64,000 bases of DNA from Polyangia bacterium (GTDB lineage: Bacteria; Myxococcota_A; Polyangia; Nannocystales; Nannocystaceae): contig JAUHWG010000024.1 in the NCBI GenBank assembly GCA_030424595.1, positions 62,001 to 126,000 on the forward strand, read 5' to 3'. The translations under genes were made by a program, and so were the position numbers. Position 1 is the first letter of the stretch. The number at the start of each line of letters is the position of its first letter. Positions 9,055-15,945 of this stretch are shown here, piece after piece. Under the pieces are notes generated by a model. The model was not told the DNA's origin, ran no database searches, and saw only the letters and a list, made by a program, of their open reading frames with translations.

Positions 9055-10398
9055 ATGCATCCACCCGCGACCACGACCCCCCGCACGCTGCCCCTCCCCG
9101 TCCTCGGCGGCAAGCTCCCCCTCTTCGGCCACACCTTCCGCCTCTTCAAGGACCTGCCGAAGACCTTGCACGAGCTCGAGCAGAGCCCCGGACCCTTGTG
9201 CTGGATCAAGATCCTCGGGAGCTGGGTCCTCGTCTACACGCGGCGCGAGTCCTTCGACCTCTTCATGAACCGGATCACGAGCTCGGCGCGGTTGATCAAG
9301 CAGGGCAGCGTCGTCATCGGCAAGCGCTCGATGGTCTCCAGCGACGGCGACGACCACCGCCACCTGCGAAAGGCCGCGAGCCGCCCCTTCACGCCGCGCG
9401 GGCTGACGATGTCGGGGGTCAGCGCGACCATCGAGGAGGTCGTCCGGGCGCGGGTCGACGCGATGCTCGCCAAGGATGAGGTGGTCCTCACGCGCGAGAC
9501 CCAGCGGATCGCCCTCGACATCATCTTTCGGATCATGGGCATCCCCGACAGCGAGCTCGAGGTCTGGGCCGACAAGTTCAACGTCCTGTTGAAGGGGCTC
9601 ATCGGGCCTCGCATCAACGCGCCGCCGCTCCCCTACTTCTTCAGCTCACGCGCGCGCGACTGGCTCGACGAGCGCCTCAAGGCCATCATCGACAACGCTC
9701 GCGACGACCCCGACGCCCAGGGCCTGGTCCCCGAGATGGTCCGCGGCCGCGACGACGAGGGCCGCGGGCTCACCGACGAGGAGCTCCTCGACAACCTCCG
9801 CCTCCTGGTCTTCGCCGGCCACGAGACGACCGCCTCGGTGATGGCCTGGATGGCGAGCTACGTCGCCACAGACGTCGAGGTCCACGACCGCCTCGTCGCC
9901 GAGGCCACGGCCGCGGAGGGACTCCCGCAGGCCCCGAAGGACATGGGCGCCTTCCCCTACGCCGAGGCGATCTTCCGCGAGAGCCTGCGCCTGCACCCGC
10001 CGGTCTCCACACAAAACCGCGACCTCACGGCGCCCCTCGAGGTCGACGGCGTCACGATCCCGGCCGGCACCACCATCACCGTGCCGATCTGGCTGCTGAG
10101 CCGCGATCCCGAGCTCTATCCGGATCCGGACGCCTTCAACCCCGATCGCTGGGTCGCGCACAAGCGCAAGCTCAGCCCGCTCGAGACGGTGCAGTTCGGC
10201 GGCGGCCCGCACTTTTGCCTCGGCTATCACATGGCCTGGGTCGAGTCGGTCATGTTCATCACCCACCTCGCCCGCCGCCTCGCCGAGCAGGGGCGCCGGC
10301 TCGTGCTCCCGCGCCTCCCAAAGGAGTCGTTCTTCCCGCTGATCCGGCCGGTGGGCGAGGACACCCGGGCGCGCGTCGTCCCTCACAAGATGACCTAA
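9055..10398 (+). CDS. Cytochrome P450 monooxygenase
   Basis: The 447-residue protein has all the P450 signatures: the oxygen-binding I helix with AGHETT (near residue 255), the K-helix pair FRESLRLHPP (ExxR, near 305), and the haem loop FGGGPHFCLGYHMA with Cys388 as the axial ligand. There is no membrane anchor, so it is a soluble class I enzyme needing a ferredoxin and reductase; neither partner is in the window. The region after the I helix resembles the CYP110/CYP4-like bacterial groups that oxidise fatty acids or terpenes, but substrate cannot be assigned. A lone P450 under a divergent LysR regulator, without biosynthetic genes, points to catabolism or tailoring. Confidence 0.93.
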   Translation: MHPPATTTPRTLPLPVLGGKLPLFGHTFRLFKDLPKTLHELEQSPGPLCWIKILGSWVLVYTRRESFDLFMNRITSSARLIKQGSVVIGKRSMVSSDGDDHRHLRKAASRPFTPRGLTMSGVSATIEEVVRARVDAMLAKDEVVLTRETQRIALDIIFRIMGIPDSELEVWADKFNVLLKGLIGPRINAPPLPYFFSSRARDWLDERLKAIIDNARDDPDAQGLVPEMVRGRDDEGRGLTDEELLDNLRLLVFAGHETTASVMAWMASYVATDVEVHDRLVAEATAAEGLPQAPKDMGAFPYAEAIFRESLRLHPPVSTQNRDLTAPLEVDGVTIPAGTTITVPIWLLSRDPELYPDPDAFNPDRWVAHKRKLSPLETVQFGGGPHFCLGYHMAWVESVMFITHLARRLAEQGRRLVLPRLPKESFFPLIRPVGEDTRARVVPHKMT

Positions 10399-10407
10399 GA
10401 GACACAC

Positions 10408-10436
10408 GCCCCGGGACCTCATCGGTCCCCTGGGGC
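10408..10436 (+). terminator. Hairpin after the P450 gene
   Basis: GCCCC plus GGGACC pairs with GGTCCC plus GGGGC, with a 2-base bulge and a 5-base loop, starting 10 bases after the P450 stop codon. No strong T tract follows, so it is a likely rather than certain terminator. Confidence 0.5.
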
Positions 10437-10524
10437 AGGTCATCTCTACCTCGGCGAGGCATGCCTGTGCCCCTCTGGTGGCCTCTGGGCGTGGGCCGCC
10501 ACGAGAAGCGAAGGGTGACGGCCC

Positions 10525-11886
10525 TCAGTCGAGGAAGGGATCCGAGAAGCGCACATCCTCGAGCAGCGCCTCGTCCGTCAACGTCTCCAGGAAGGCCACC
10601 AGCGCCCCCCGCTCGTCGGGGCCCAGGTTGAGCTGCCGCGGCTGGTTGTTCGGCCCGCGCAGGCGGGGGTCCAAGTTCGCGTGGGGCTGGACCCCGTTGT
10701 TGTAGAAGTCGACCACCTCCGGCAGCGTGTCAAAGCGCCCGTCGTGCATGTAGGGGCCCGTCACGGCGATGTTGCGCAGCGAGGGCGCCTTGAAGAGGCC
10801 GTTGTCCGTCGGCTCACCGCTGATCTCGCCGACCCCGTCGTCGTCGTTGCTGAGCCCGCCGTCGAGGCCGTTGTTGAGGGGCTCCAGCGGCTGGAGGATC
10901 GCCGAGTTCGCGAAGACACCGCCCGGCATCGGCGGCGGGCCGGCGAGGTGACAGGCAGCGCAGCCGCCGGCCCCGAGGAAGATCGCCTTGCCCTGGTTCT
11001 CCGCGGGCGTGAAGTTGGCGAAGGGCGCGCCCAGGCTCCCCGCGTCGCTCAGCCCCTGGTCGAAGCGTGAGCGGTAGGAGGCCATCGCCCGGACGAACTG
11101 GGCGAGCGCCCGCGCGATCCGGTCATCGGTGACCTCCTCGTCGCCGAAGGCGTCGATGAAGAGCGCGTCGTAGTAGGGCCGCTCCTGGACCCGGGCGACC
11201 AGCTCCGCCAGGGTGAGCCCCATCTCGACCTCGTTCTGGATCGGCTGGAGCACCTGCTCCTCGAGCGTCGCGGCCCGCTCATCCCAGAAGAAGCGGCCGC
11301 TCGGGTACCAGCGCGCGTTGCTGAGGCCCATCGAGTTGCGCCCGGTCAGGCCGCCGTCGAAGCCCTCGCTGAAGGTCTCCGGGTCGGTGAAGCCGGCGCC
11401 CTGCTGATGGCAGGAGGCGCAGGCGACCTTCTCGTTCTTCGACAGCGCCGTGTCGTAGAAGAGGACCCGGCCGAGGGTCGCCCCCCCGTCGGTGATCGGG
11501 TTGTCGCCGGGGGTGTTGTCGAAGCCGACGACGGCGGGGCTCAGGAAGTGGGCGGGCAGATCCGGGTCTGCGTAGTTGTAGAGATCCGCCGGCAGGTCGA
11601 GCTCGCCGTCGCCGCCGGTCTCCCCGGTATCGCCGGTCTCCCCCGTCTCCCCGGTCTCCCCAGTATCCCCGGTCTCGCCAGTGTCCCCGGTCTCCCCAGG
11701 GCCGCTCTCCCCAGGGCCGCTCTCCCCAGGGCCGCTCTCGCCGGGGCCGCTCTCCATCTCCCCCGCGGTCGCGGAGTCGGAGTCCACCGGCGGATCGCCT
11801 GGGTCGCAGGCGATGCCGACGCAGAGCGCGAGGGCGAGCGACGACGGGACAGAGAGCATGGACGACAGCGAAGATGGCGAGGGCAT
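10525..11886 (-). CDS. Di-heme cytochrome c peroxidase / MauG-family lipoprotein
   Basis: The 453-residue protein has a lipobox signal (LCVGIAC) and then a repetitive linker, ESGPG repeated four times followed by GDTGET-type repeats. The catalytic part carries two haem c sites, CASCH near residue 155 and CAACH near 307, plus a conserved GPYMHDGRFDTLPEVVDFYN segment near the C-terminus, which is typical of bacterial cytochrome c peroxidase and MauG relatives. It should reduce hydrogen peroxide, or oxidise a partner protein, at the outer membrane or in the periplasm. The linker length suggests it is held away from the membrane. A perfect 26-bp palindrome 44 bases upstream is a candidate operator. 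The next plus-strand gene upstream is the P450, read convergently. Confidence 0.9.
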   Translation of the reverse strand: MPSPSSLSSMLSVPSSLALALCVGIACDPGDPPVDSDSATAGEMESGPGESGPGESGPGESGPGETGDTGETGDTGETGETGETGDTGETGGDGELDLPADLYNYADPDLPAHFLSPAVVGFDNTPGDNPITDGGATLGRVLFYDTALSKNEKVACASCHQQGAGFTDPETFSEGFDGGLTGRNSMGLSNARWYPSGRFFWDERAATLEEQVLQPIQNEVEMGLTLAELVARVQERPYYDALFIDAFGDEEVTDDRIARALAQFVRAMASYRSRFDQGLSDAGSLGAPFANFTPAENQGKAIFLGAGGCAACHLAGPPPMPGGVFANSAILQPLEPLNNGLDGGLSNDDDGVGEISGEPTDNGLFKAPSLRNIAVTGPYMHDGRFDTLPEVVDFYNNGVQPHANLDPRLRGPNNQPRQLNLGPDERGALVAFLETLTDEALLEDVRFSDPFLD

Positions 11887-11929
11887 GCCGGGTACTTATG
11901 CAGCTCTGACGCCGATCTCCTGCGATGGA

Positions 11930-11955
11930 CAAGCTCCTGTGATCACAGGAGCTTG
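11930..11955. promoter_or_regulatory. Perfect 26-bp palindrome upstream of the peroxidase gene
   Basis: The half-site CAAGCTCCTGTGA leads into the centre TC/GA; the whole 26 bases equal their own reverse complement. The core TGTGATCACA resembles the half-sites of CRP/FNR-type regulators brought together without spacer. The position, 44 bases before the start codon, fits an operator. A second, smaller palindrome GCATGCCGGCATGC lies at 11999-12012. Confidence 0.5.
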
Positions 11956-12130
11956 AATCACAGACCCAGGTGCTCTGCAGGGCCTACCGGAAGATCCCGC
12001 ATGCCGGCATGCAAAGCCCGCACTGAGGATCGCCCATCGCCCATCGCCCGACACCGCGGCGAGCGACCGTCACCGGGCTTTGAACACCCCATCGAGAAGA
12101 CGTCGGCGGCGACGGTTCACGCTCGCCGGT

Positions 12131-12256
12131 AGGTCTCTCCTTCGCTCTTCGCCCGCGGCCTCGGGCGCGAAGCTTTTCGGGGGTGGGGTGGAGGCCGAGG
12201 CGAAGGCTGAGGCGAAGGCCGGTCAAGGGGGGACGCCACTCTCTTAGACAGGTCGG
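12131..12256. repeat. Direct repeat copy A
   Basis: This 126-base segment, starting AGGTCTCTCCTTCGCTCTTC and ending GACAGGTCGG, is repeated almost exactly by the next 116 bases (12257-12372). It differs by an extra 12-base GGCTGAGGCGAA-like unit and a few substitutions. A third, inverted copy lies at about 12930-13043. The 20 bases before copy A (ending CGCCGGT) also match the sequence just outside the inverted copy, so copy A looks like the outer boundary of a formerly symmetric element. Confidence 0.85.
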
Positions 12257-12482
12257 AGGTCTCTCCTTCGCTCTTCGCCGGCGTCCTCGGGCGCGAAGCT
12301 CTTCGGGGGTGGGGTGGAGGCCGAGGCGAAGGCCGGTCAAGGGGGGACGCCACTCTCTCAGACAGGTCGGAGCATGCATCGTCCCCTTGTCCCAAGGGGC
12401 CGATGCACGTCCTAGACTCGTTCGCGACGTCCCCCCTCGCCCGTCCACCAGCTCGTCCTCCTGTGGAGAGTGAGCTGAGGAC
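12257..12482. repeat. Left arm of a 226-bp inverted repeat, with internal hairpin
   Basis: The sequence is the near-exact reverse complement of 12819-13043, apart from a hairpin block. Here the block is 12375-12407: TGCATCG, one mismatch, CCCCTTG, loop TCC, CAAGGGG, then CGATGCA. The corresponding block in the right arm has a different stem sequence but also pairs with itself. Flanks such as CAAGGGGGGACGCCACTC and CTAGACTCGTTCGCGACG match base for base. No open frame here looks real. Confidence 0.85.
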
Positions 12483-12818
12483 GAGAGTTGCGCTGCTTGT
12501 CCACCGTATCGGGCCTCAGAGAACGATCCTGCTCCAACGGGGTGGGCAGTATTCGTCCCCACTCAAGAAAGACCTCGAATATGCGCAGTTCTGGGGGCGG
12601 ACTTTCACCCCATGGGTCGGCGTCAGCCGGTGAAGAGCTCACTCAGATGTCTTTTGAGACTTATGGGATCGAAGCGGCCGAGAAGCGACGGATGGAGACA
12701 CTCTCAGGACGGCCTGCGGAGAGACGCCGACGTGTAGAGGGAAGAAGAGCTCGCATCACCGCGACGGACCAGGATCTTCTTGAGAGTCCATATACGCTGG
12801 AGAAGCAGCTCGGCCTGT
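12483..12818. other. Spacer between the inverted-repeat arms
   Basis: These 336 bases hold no recognisable gene. The composition is visibly less GC-rich than the surroundings, and the short frames through it share no domain with known proteins and mostly read into the repeat arms. It could be a remnant of a mobile-element body, a non-coding RNA or simply divergent spacer. Confidence 0.5.
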
Positions 12819-13043
12819 GTCCTCAGCTCACCTTCCACAGGGGGACGAGCTGGTGGACGGGCGAGGGGGGACGTCGCGAACGAGTCTAGGACGCGGATGG
12901 ACCCCTTGGTGACAAGGGGTCCATCCGCGCTCCGACCTGTCTGAGAGAGTGGCGTCCCCCCTTGACCGGCCTTCGCCTCGGCCTCCCCCCTCCCCTACAG
13001 CTTTCGTGCCTGAGACAAGCGCCGAAGAGCGAGTGAAGGACCT
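12819..13043. repeat. Right arm of the inverted repeat, with perfect 17-bp hairpin
   Basis: This is the reverse complement of 12257-12482. Its internal hairpin at 12892-12929 has a perfect 17-bp stem (CGCGGATGGACCCCTTG pairs with its complement) and a 4-base loop. Only the CCCCTTG/CAAGGGG tip is shared with the left-arm hairpin; the basal stem differs but remains paired. Beyond the hairpin, the arm continues through the sequence shared with direct repeats A and B to about 13043, and weak homology extends to about 13060. Confidence 0.85.
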
Positions 13044-13168
13044 ACCGGCGACCGTCGACGCCTGCGTCTCCTCAAGGACTTTCTAGAGCGCATCGTCGAC
13101 CTAGAGCGGACCCACGACGCGAACCAACGAACCACGAACCAACAACCCACGAACAACCAACAAAGCGA

Positions 13169-13195
13169 GCTCCGCGACCTTGTCGGTCGCGGAGC
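13169..13195 (-). terminator. Rho-independent terminator of the coiled-coil genes
   Basis: GCTCCGCGACC and GGTCGCGGAGC form a perfect 11-bp stem with a 5-base loop. On the minus strand it is followed by TCGCTTTGTTGGTTG, a T-rich run. It lies 52 bases past the stop of the coiled-coil gene at 13247. Confidence 0.75.
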
Positions 13196-13211
13196 CCAGA
13201 TTCGAACCCGG

Positions 13212-13234
13212 GCTCGCCGCGGGTCGCGGCGAGC
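13212..13234 (-). terminator. Perfect 10-bp hairpin just after the coiled-coil stop codon
   Basis: GCTCGCCGCG and CGCGGCGAGC pair with a 3-base loop, 13 bases downstream of the stop codon and in series with the terminator at 13169-13195. The pair probably acts as a tandem terminator or protects the 3' end of the message. Confidence 0.6.
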
Positions 13235-13246
13235 TGGGGGCCGCGG

Positions 13247-14296
13247 CTACTTGCCCTTGCCGCCGTGCTTCGCCTGCTCCATCGCGATCTCGCGGATCGC
13301 GTCGAAGGAGGTCGAGTTCGAGGCGCCCTCGATGGCCTTGACCGCGAGGTCCTGGGCCTGACGAAGGGCGGTCGAGAGCTGCTTGCTGAGGGCGTCGATC
13401 TGCGCGGCCTGCTTCTGGATGGTCTCCTCGAGGGAGCCGATGCGAAGCTCGTAGACCCGACGCTTGCCGTCGTTCTCCTTGGCGAGGAGGTCGTAGGCGC
13501 TCTTGGCCTGGCGACGGGCGAGGCCGGTCCCCTCGTCCTCCGCCTTCTTCACGGCGGCGGCGAGGGCCACCTCGTGCGCGGCCTTCTTCGCCTGGAGATC
13601 GGCGTACTCGGTCTCGCGCTCCGCGACGGCGGTCTCGCGCTCGGACCACGCGGCCTCCTTGGCCTCGCGGAGGGCGACGAGCTCGGCCTCGAAGGCCTTC
13701 TCGGCCTGGGCCTGGGCGTCCTCCTGGGCGGCGAGCTGCTGCGCGAGCTCGTACTCGTACTCGGCGACCTCGCGCTGGCGGGCCTTCTTCAGGAGATCAC
13801 GCGCCTCCTTGACCTGGCGGGCGTGCTCGTCCTGCTCCTTCTTCCAGGCGGCGCGCTTCTCATCGAGCTCCGCGCGGAGCTCGGTCTTCTTGGTCTTGAG
13901 CTCCTCCTCGCCGGCCTTCGAGGTCTCGCTGTAGCCCTTGAGGAGCTCGTCGAGGGTGCCCTCGTCCGCCTCGATCCCGTGCAGATCCTTGAGGTGGGCG
14001 ATGTGCCCCGCGATCGCTGCGCGGAGCTCACCGAGGGTCGTCGCCTCGGCGGTCAGCTTCTGCTGCAGGGTCCGGGTCGCGTCGCCGAAGTTCCCGCGGA
14101 GGCCGCTCAGGGCCTCGATGACGTCGGCGATGCTGATGTCGCCGGAGGAGCTGCCCTCGCCGGGTCCGCTGTCGTCCGAGACGGCCGCGGCTGCGCCGCT
14201 GTTGGCCTCCTTCTCGAGGGCCTTGTAGGCCTTGAGAAGCTCGTTGTAGGCCTTCATGATCTCAGATTTGGTGCTCTTGCTGCTGATCTTGTGCAT
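13247..14296 (-). CDS. Coiled-coil protein, paralogue of the upstream gene
   Basis: The 349-residue protein has no recognised catalytic domain. The N-terminus (KSTKSEIMKAYNELLKAY) is a short conserved-looking helix seen at the head of various bacterial filament-like proteins. A Gly/Ser-rich linker near residue 40-55 is followed by a globular-looking helical part (about 55-125). Residues about 130-320 form a long Glu/Lys/Ala coiled coil. The tail RVYELRIGSLEETIQKQA through AIEGAS is clearly shared with the neighbour's tail EVFELKITSLEGTIAQQA through AMEGKG, so the two genes arose by duplication. It is the second gene of a two-gene unit with a 100-base gap and its own AAAGGA ribosome site, ending in two strong hairpins. 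A cytoskeletal or scaffold role is likely but not demonstrated. Confidence 0.75.
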   Translation of the reverse strand: MHKISSKSTKSEIMKAYNELLKAYKALEKEANSGAAAAVSDDSGPGEGSSSGDISIADVIEALSGLRGNFGDATRTLQQKLTAEATTLGELRAAIAGHIAHLKDLHGIEADEGTLDELLKGYSETSKAGEEELKTKKTELRAELDEKRAAWKKEQDEHARQVKEARDLLKKARQREVAEYEYELAQQLAAQEDAQAQAEKAFEAELVALREAKEAAWSERETAVAERETEYADLQAKKAAHEVALAAAVKKAEDEGTGLARRQAKSAYDLLAKENDGKRRVYELRIGSLEETIQKQAAQIDALSKQLSTALRQAQDLAVKAIEGASNSTSFDAIREIAMEQAKHGGKGK

Positions 14297-14396
14297 TTTC
14301 GTGGGTCCTTTCCGCTGGTCGGCCGCCGGCTCCGCCTAGGGGCTCCGCCGTCGTCGGCCGCTCACATAGGGGTCGTGTTTCGAGGTCTCGGGCCGC

Positions 14397-15377
14397 TTAG
14401 GCGCCCTTCCCCTCCATGGCGCGGTGGGCGAGCTTCTGCGACTGTGCGAGCGCGTTCGCCAGCTGCTCGGAGAGCTTGTCGATCTCGCTGGCCTGCTGAG
14501 CGATCGTCCCCTCGAGGGACGTGATCTTGAGCTCGAAGACCTCGAGGTTCGCGGCGGTCTCGCGGCTGAGGAGCTCGTTCTCGTGCTTCGCCTCGCGGTT
14601 GACCGCGGCGATCGCGGCCTCGCGGGCCTTCTTCGCGGCCTCCTCGATCGCCGCCTCGTAGCCGGCCACCTCGTCGCGGAGGGTCTGGATCTCGGCGCTG
14701 TGCGAGTCGAGCTCCTTCTCGCGGGCGGTCCAGTCCTTGGTCTTGGCGGCGTCGGTGTCGGCGAGGCTGCGCTCGACGTTGCGGCGGCGCTCGGCGTTCG
14801 CGTCGGCGGTCAGCTTGGCCTGACGCTCGGTCTCGTAGCCGCGGTCGGCGGCCGCCTGGGCGCGCTCCTTGACCAGGTTCGCCTCGTACTCGGCGTTCGC
14901 CTCCTCGAGCGCGGCGGCCTCGCTCGCCCACTCGGCGCGCTTGTCGGTGATGCTCTGCTCGAGGTCCGCGCGGCTCTCAGCCGCGTGGGCCTCGAACTCC
15001 TCGATGCTGCGGGCGTGGTCCTGCTTGAGGATCTCGAGGGCGTCCGCGGCGATCCGGGTGCTGCTGAGCAAGGTGTGACGACCGCGCTCAAAGGCGATCG
15101 CCCGGCGAAGCTCGCCGAGCTTGACCGACTCGCCGCTGACCTGACCGGCGAGCGCCTCGACCGATCCGCCGAAGCTGAGCTGAAGCTCGGCGAGGCCCTT
15201 GACGATCCCCTCCACCGAGTAGCCGGCGGCACGCTCGACGACCTCACGGTCCGCGGCCTCGCGGGCGGCCTCCGCCTTGGTCGCGACCTTGGCGACCTGT
15301 GATTCGAACTTGCGGATGAGCGGGCTAAAGGCCTTGAGAATCTCGTCCCTGGACTTGGGATCGCTGAGCGTGGACAT
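14397..15377 (-). CDS. Coiled-coil protein, paralogue of the downstream gene
   Basis: The 326-residue protein shares its plan with the next gene: an N-terminal helix (KSRDEILKAFSPLIRKFE), a helical region ending LGELRRAI (matching LGELRAAI in the paralogue), a long Glu/Ala/Arg coiled coil from about residue 120 to 270, and the shared tail ITSLEGTIAQQASEIDKLSEQL. Nothing suggests an enzyme. AAAGGAA sits 9 bases before the ATG at 15377, a very strong ribosome site for this sequence, consistent with abundant production. No signal peptide or membrane segment is seen, so the product should be cytosolic. Heteromeric filaments with the paralogue are an attractive but untested idea. Confidence 0.75.
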   Translation of the reverse strand: MSTLSDPKSRDEILKAFSPLIRKFESQVAKVATKAEAAREAADREVVERAAGYSVEGIVKGLAELQLSFGGSVEALAGQVSGESVKLGELRRAIAFERGRHTLLSSTRIAADALEILKQDHARSIEEFEAHAAESRADLEQSITDKRAEWASEAAALEEANAEYEANLVKERAQAAADRGYETERQAKLTADANAERRRNVERSLADTDAAKTKDWTAREKELDSHSAEIQTLRDEVAGYEAAIEEAAKKAREAAIAAVNREAKHENELLSRETAANLEVFELKITSLEGTIAQQASEIDKLSEQLANALAQSQKLAHRAMEGKGA

Positions 15378-15945
15378 GGGCTGGTTCCTTTCTCTGTCTG
15401 CGAAACACGGCCGTCTCGCGGCGCGTGGTGTGTGCTCGCAGGGGTTTCGTTCGGTGGTGCTAGGTTGTCGGGTTCAGGGGGAAGAGCTGACAGTCGGACC
15501 TACGAGCGGGTCCCGACTTGCCGGTCGCGAGAGGCCTCGCCGGTCGGCGAGGCACCTGCGCGCGCGGGCATCTGCGTGAGTGGGCGTGAAGGTATCAAAT
15601 GTCAGCCCCTCCTCGGGACGTCGGCTGCGATCAACGACGACCCCGAAGCGCGGACAGGTTAAGCGCTGCGCGTTATCTAGGGGGGATCATGAGCCGATGA
15701 ATATCGCCGTCGGCGAGGGCCCCCCGCGGCCGATCTGGCGGATCCGGCGGGTCTCCGGCGACCGCCGAGAGCGGCCCAGGACGCGCGATCCTGCGCCTCG
15801 GCGTGGCCTCAGCGTCGCCGCGACGATGAGCGTCAGGAGGACCCGCGATCCGATCTCCACACGTCCCGGCGGCACGCGACCATCCGCAGCCTCGCCGATC
15901 CGCGCACGGACCTCAGCGACGGCTCGGTCGCCCCCCACCTGGCGC
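15378..15945. other. Gene-free stretch upstream of the coiled-coil pair
   Basis: These 568 bases lie between the 3' end of the kinase gene and the start of the coiled-coil unit, all on the minus strand. They should hold the promoter of the coiled-coil genes, near 15378-15500. No repeat, hairpin or believable ORF was identified; the overlapping short frames are Arg/Pro-rich. Confidence 0.4.

Noticed and set aside
12183..12642. Short proteins within the inverted-repeat region
   Set aside because: Frames on both strands translate the same repeats (for example repeated RPSPRPPPHPR) and carry no coding signature.
12131..13043. Complete insertion sequence
   Set aside because: The inverted repeats are far longer than usual terminal repeats, there is no transposase frame, and no clear target-site duplication was found.
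13192..13215. tRNA-like T-arm (GGGTTCGAATCTGGG on the minus strand)
   Set aside because: The loop looks right but the stem has a mismatch, and the flanking sequence is taken up by two terminator hairpins. No anticodon or acceptor arm can be formed.
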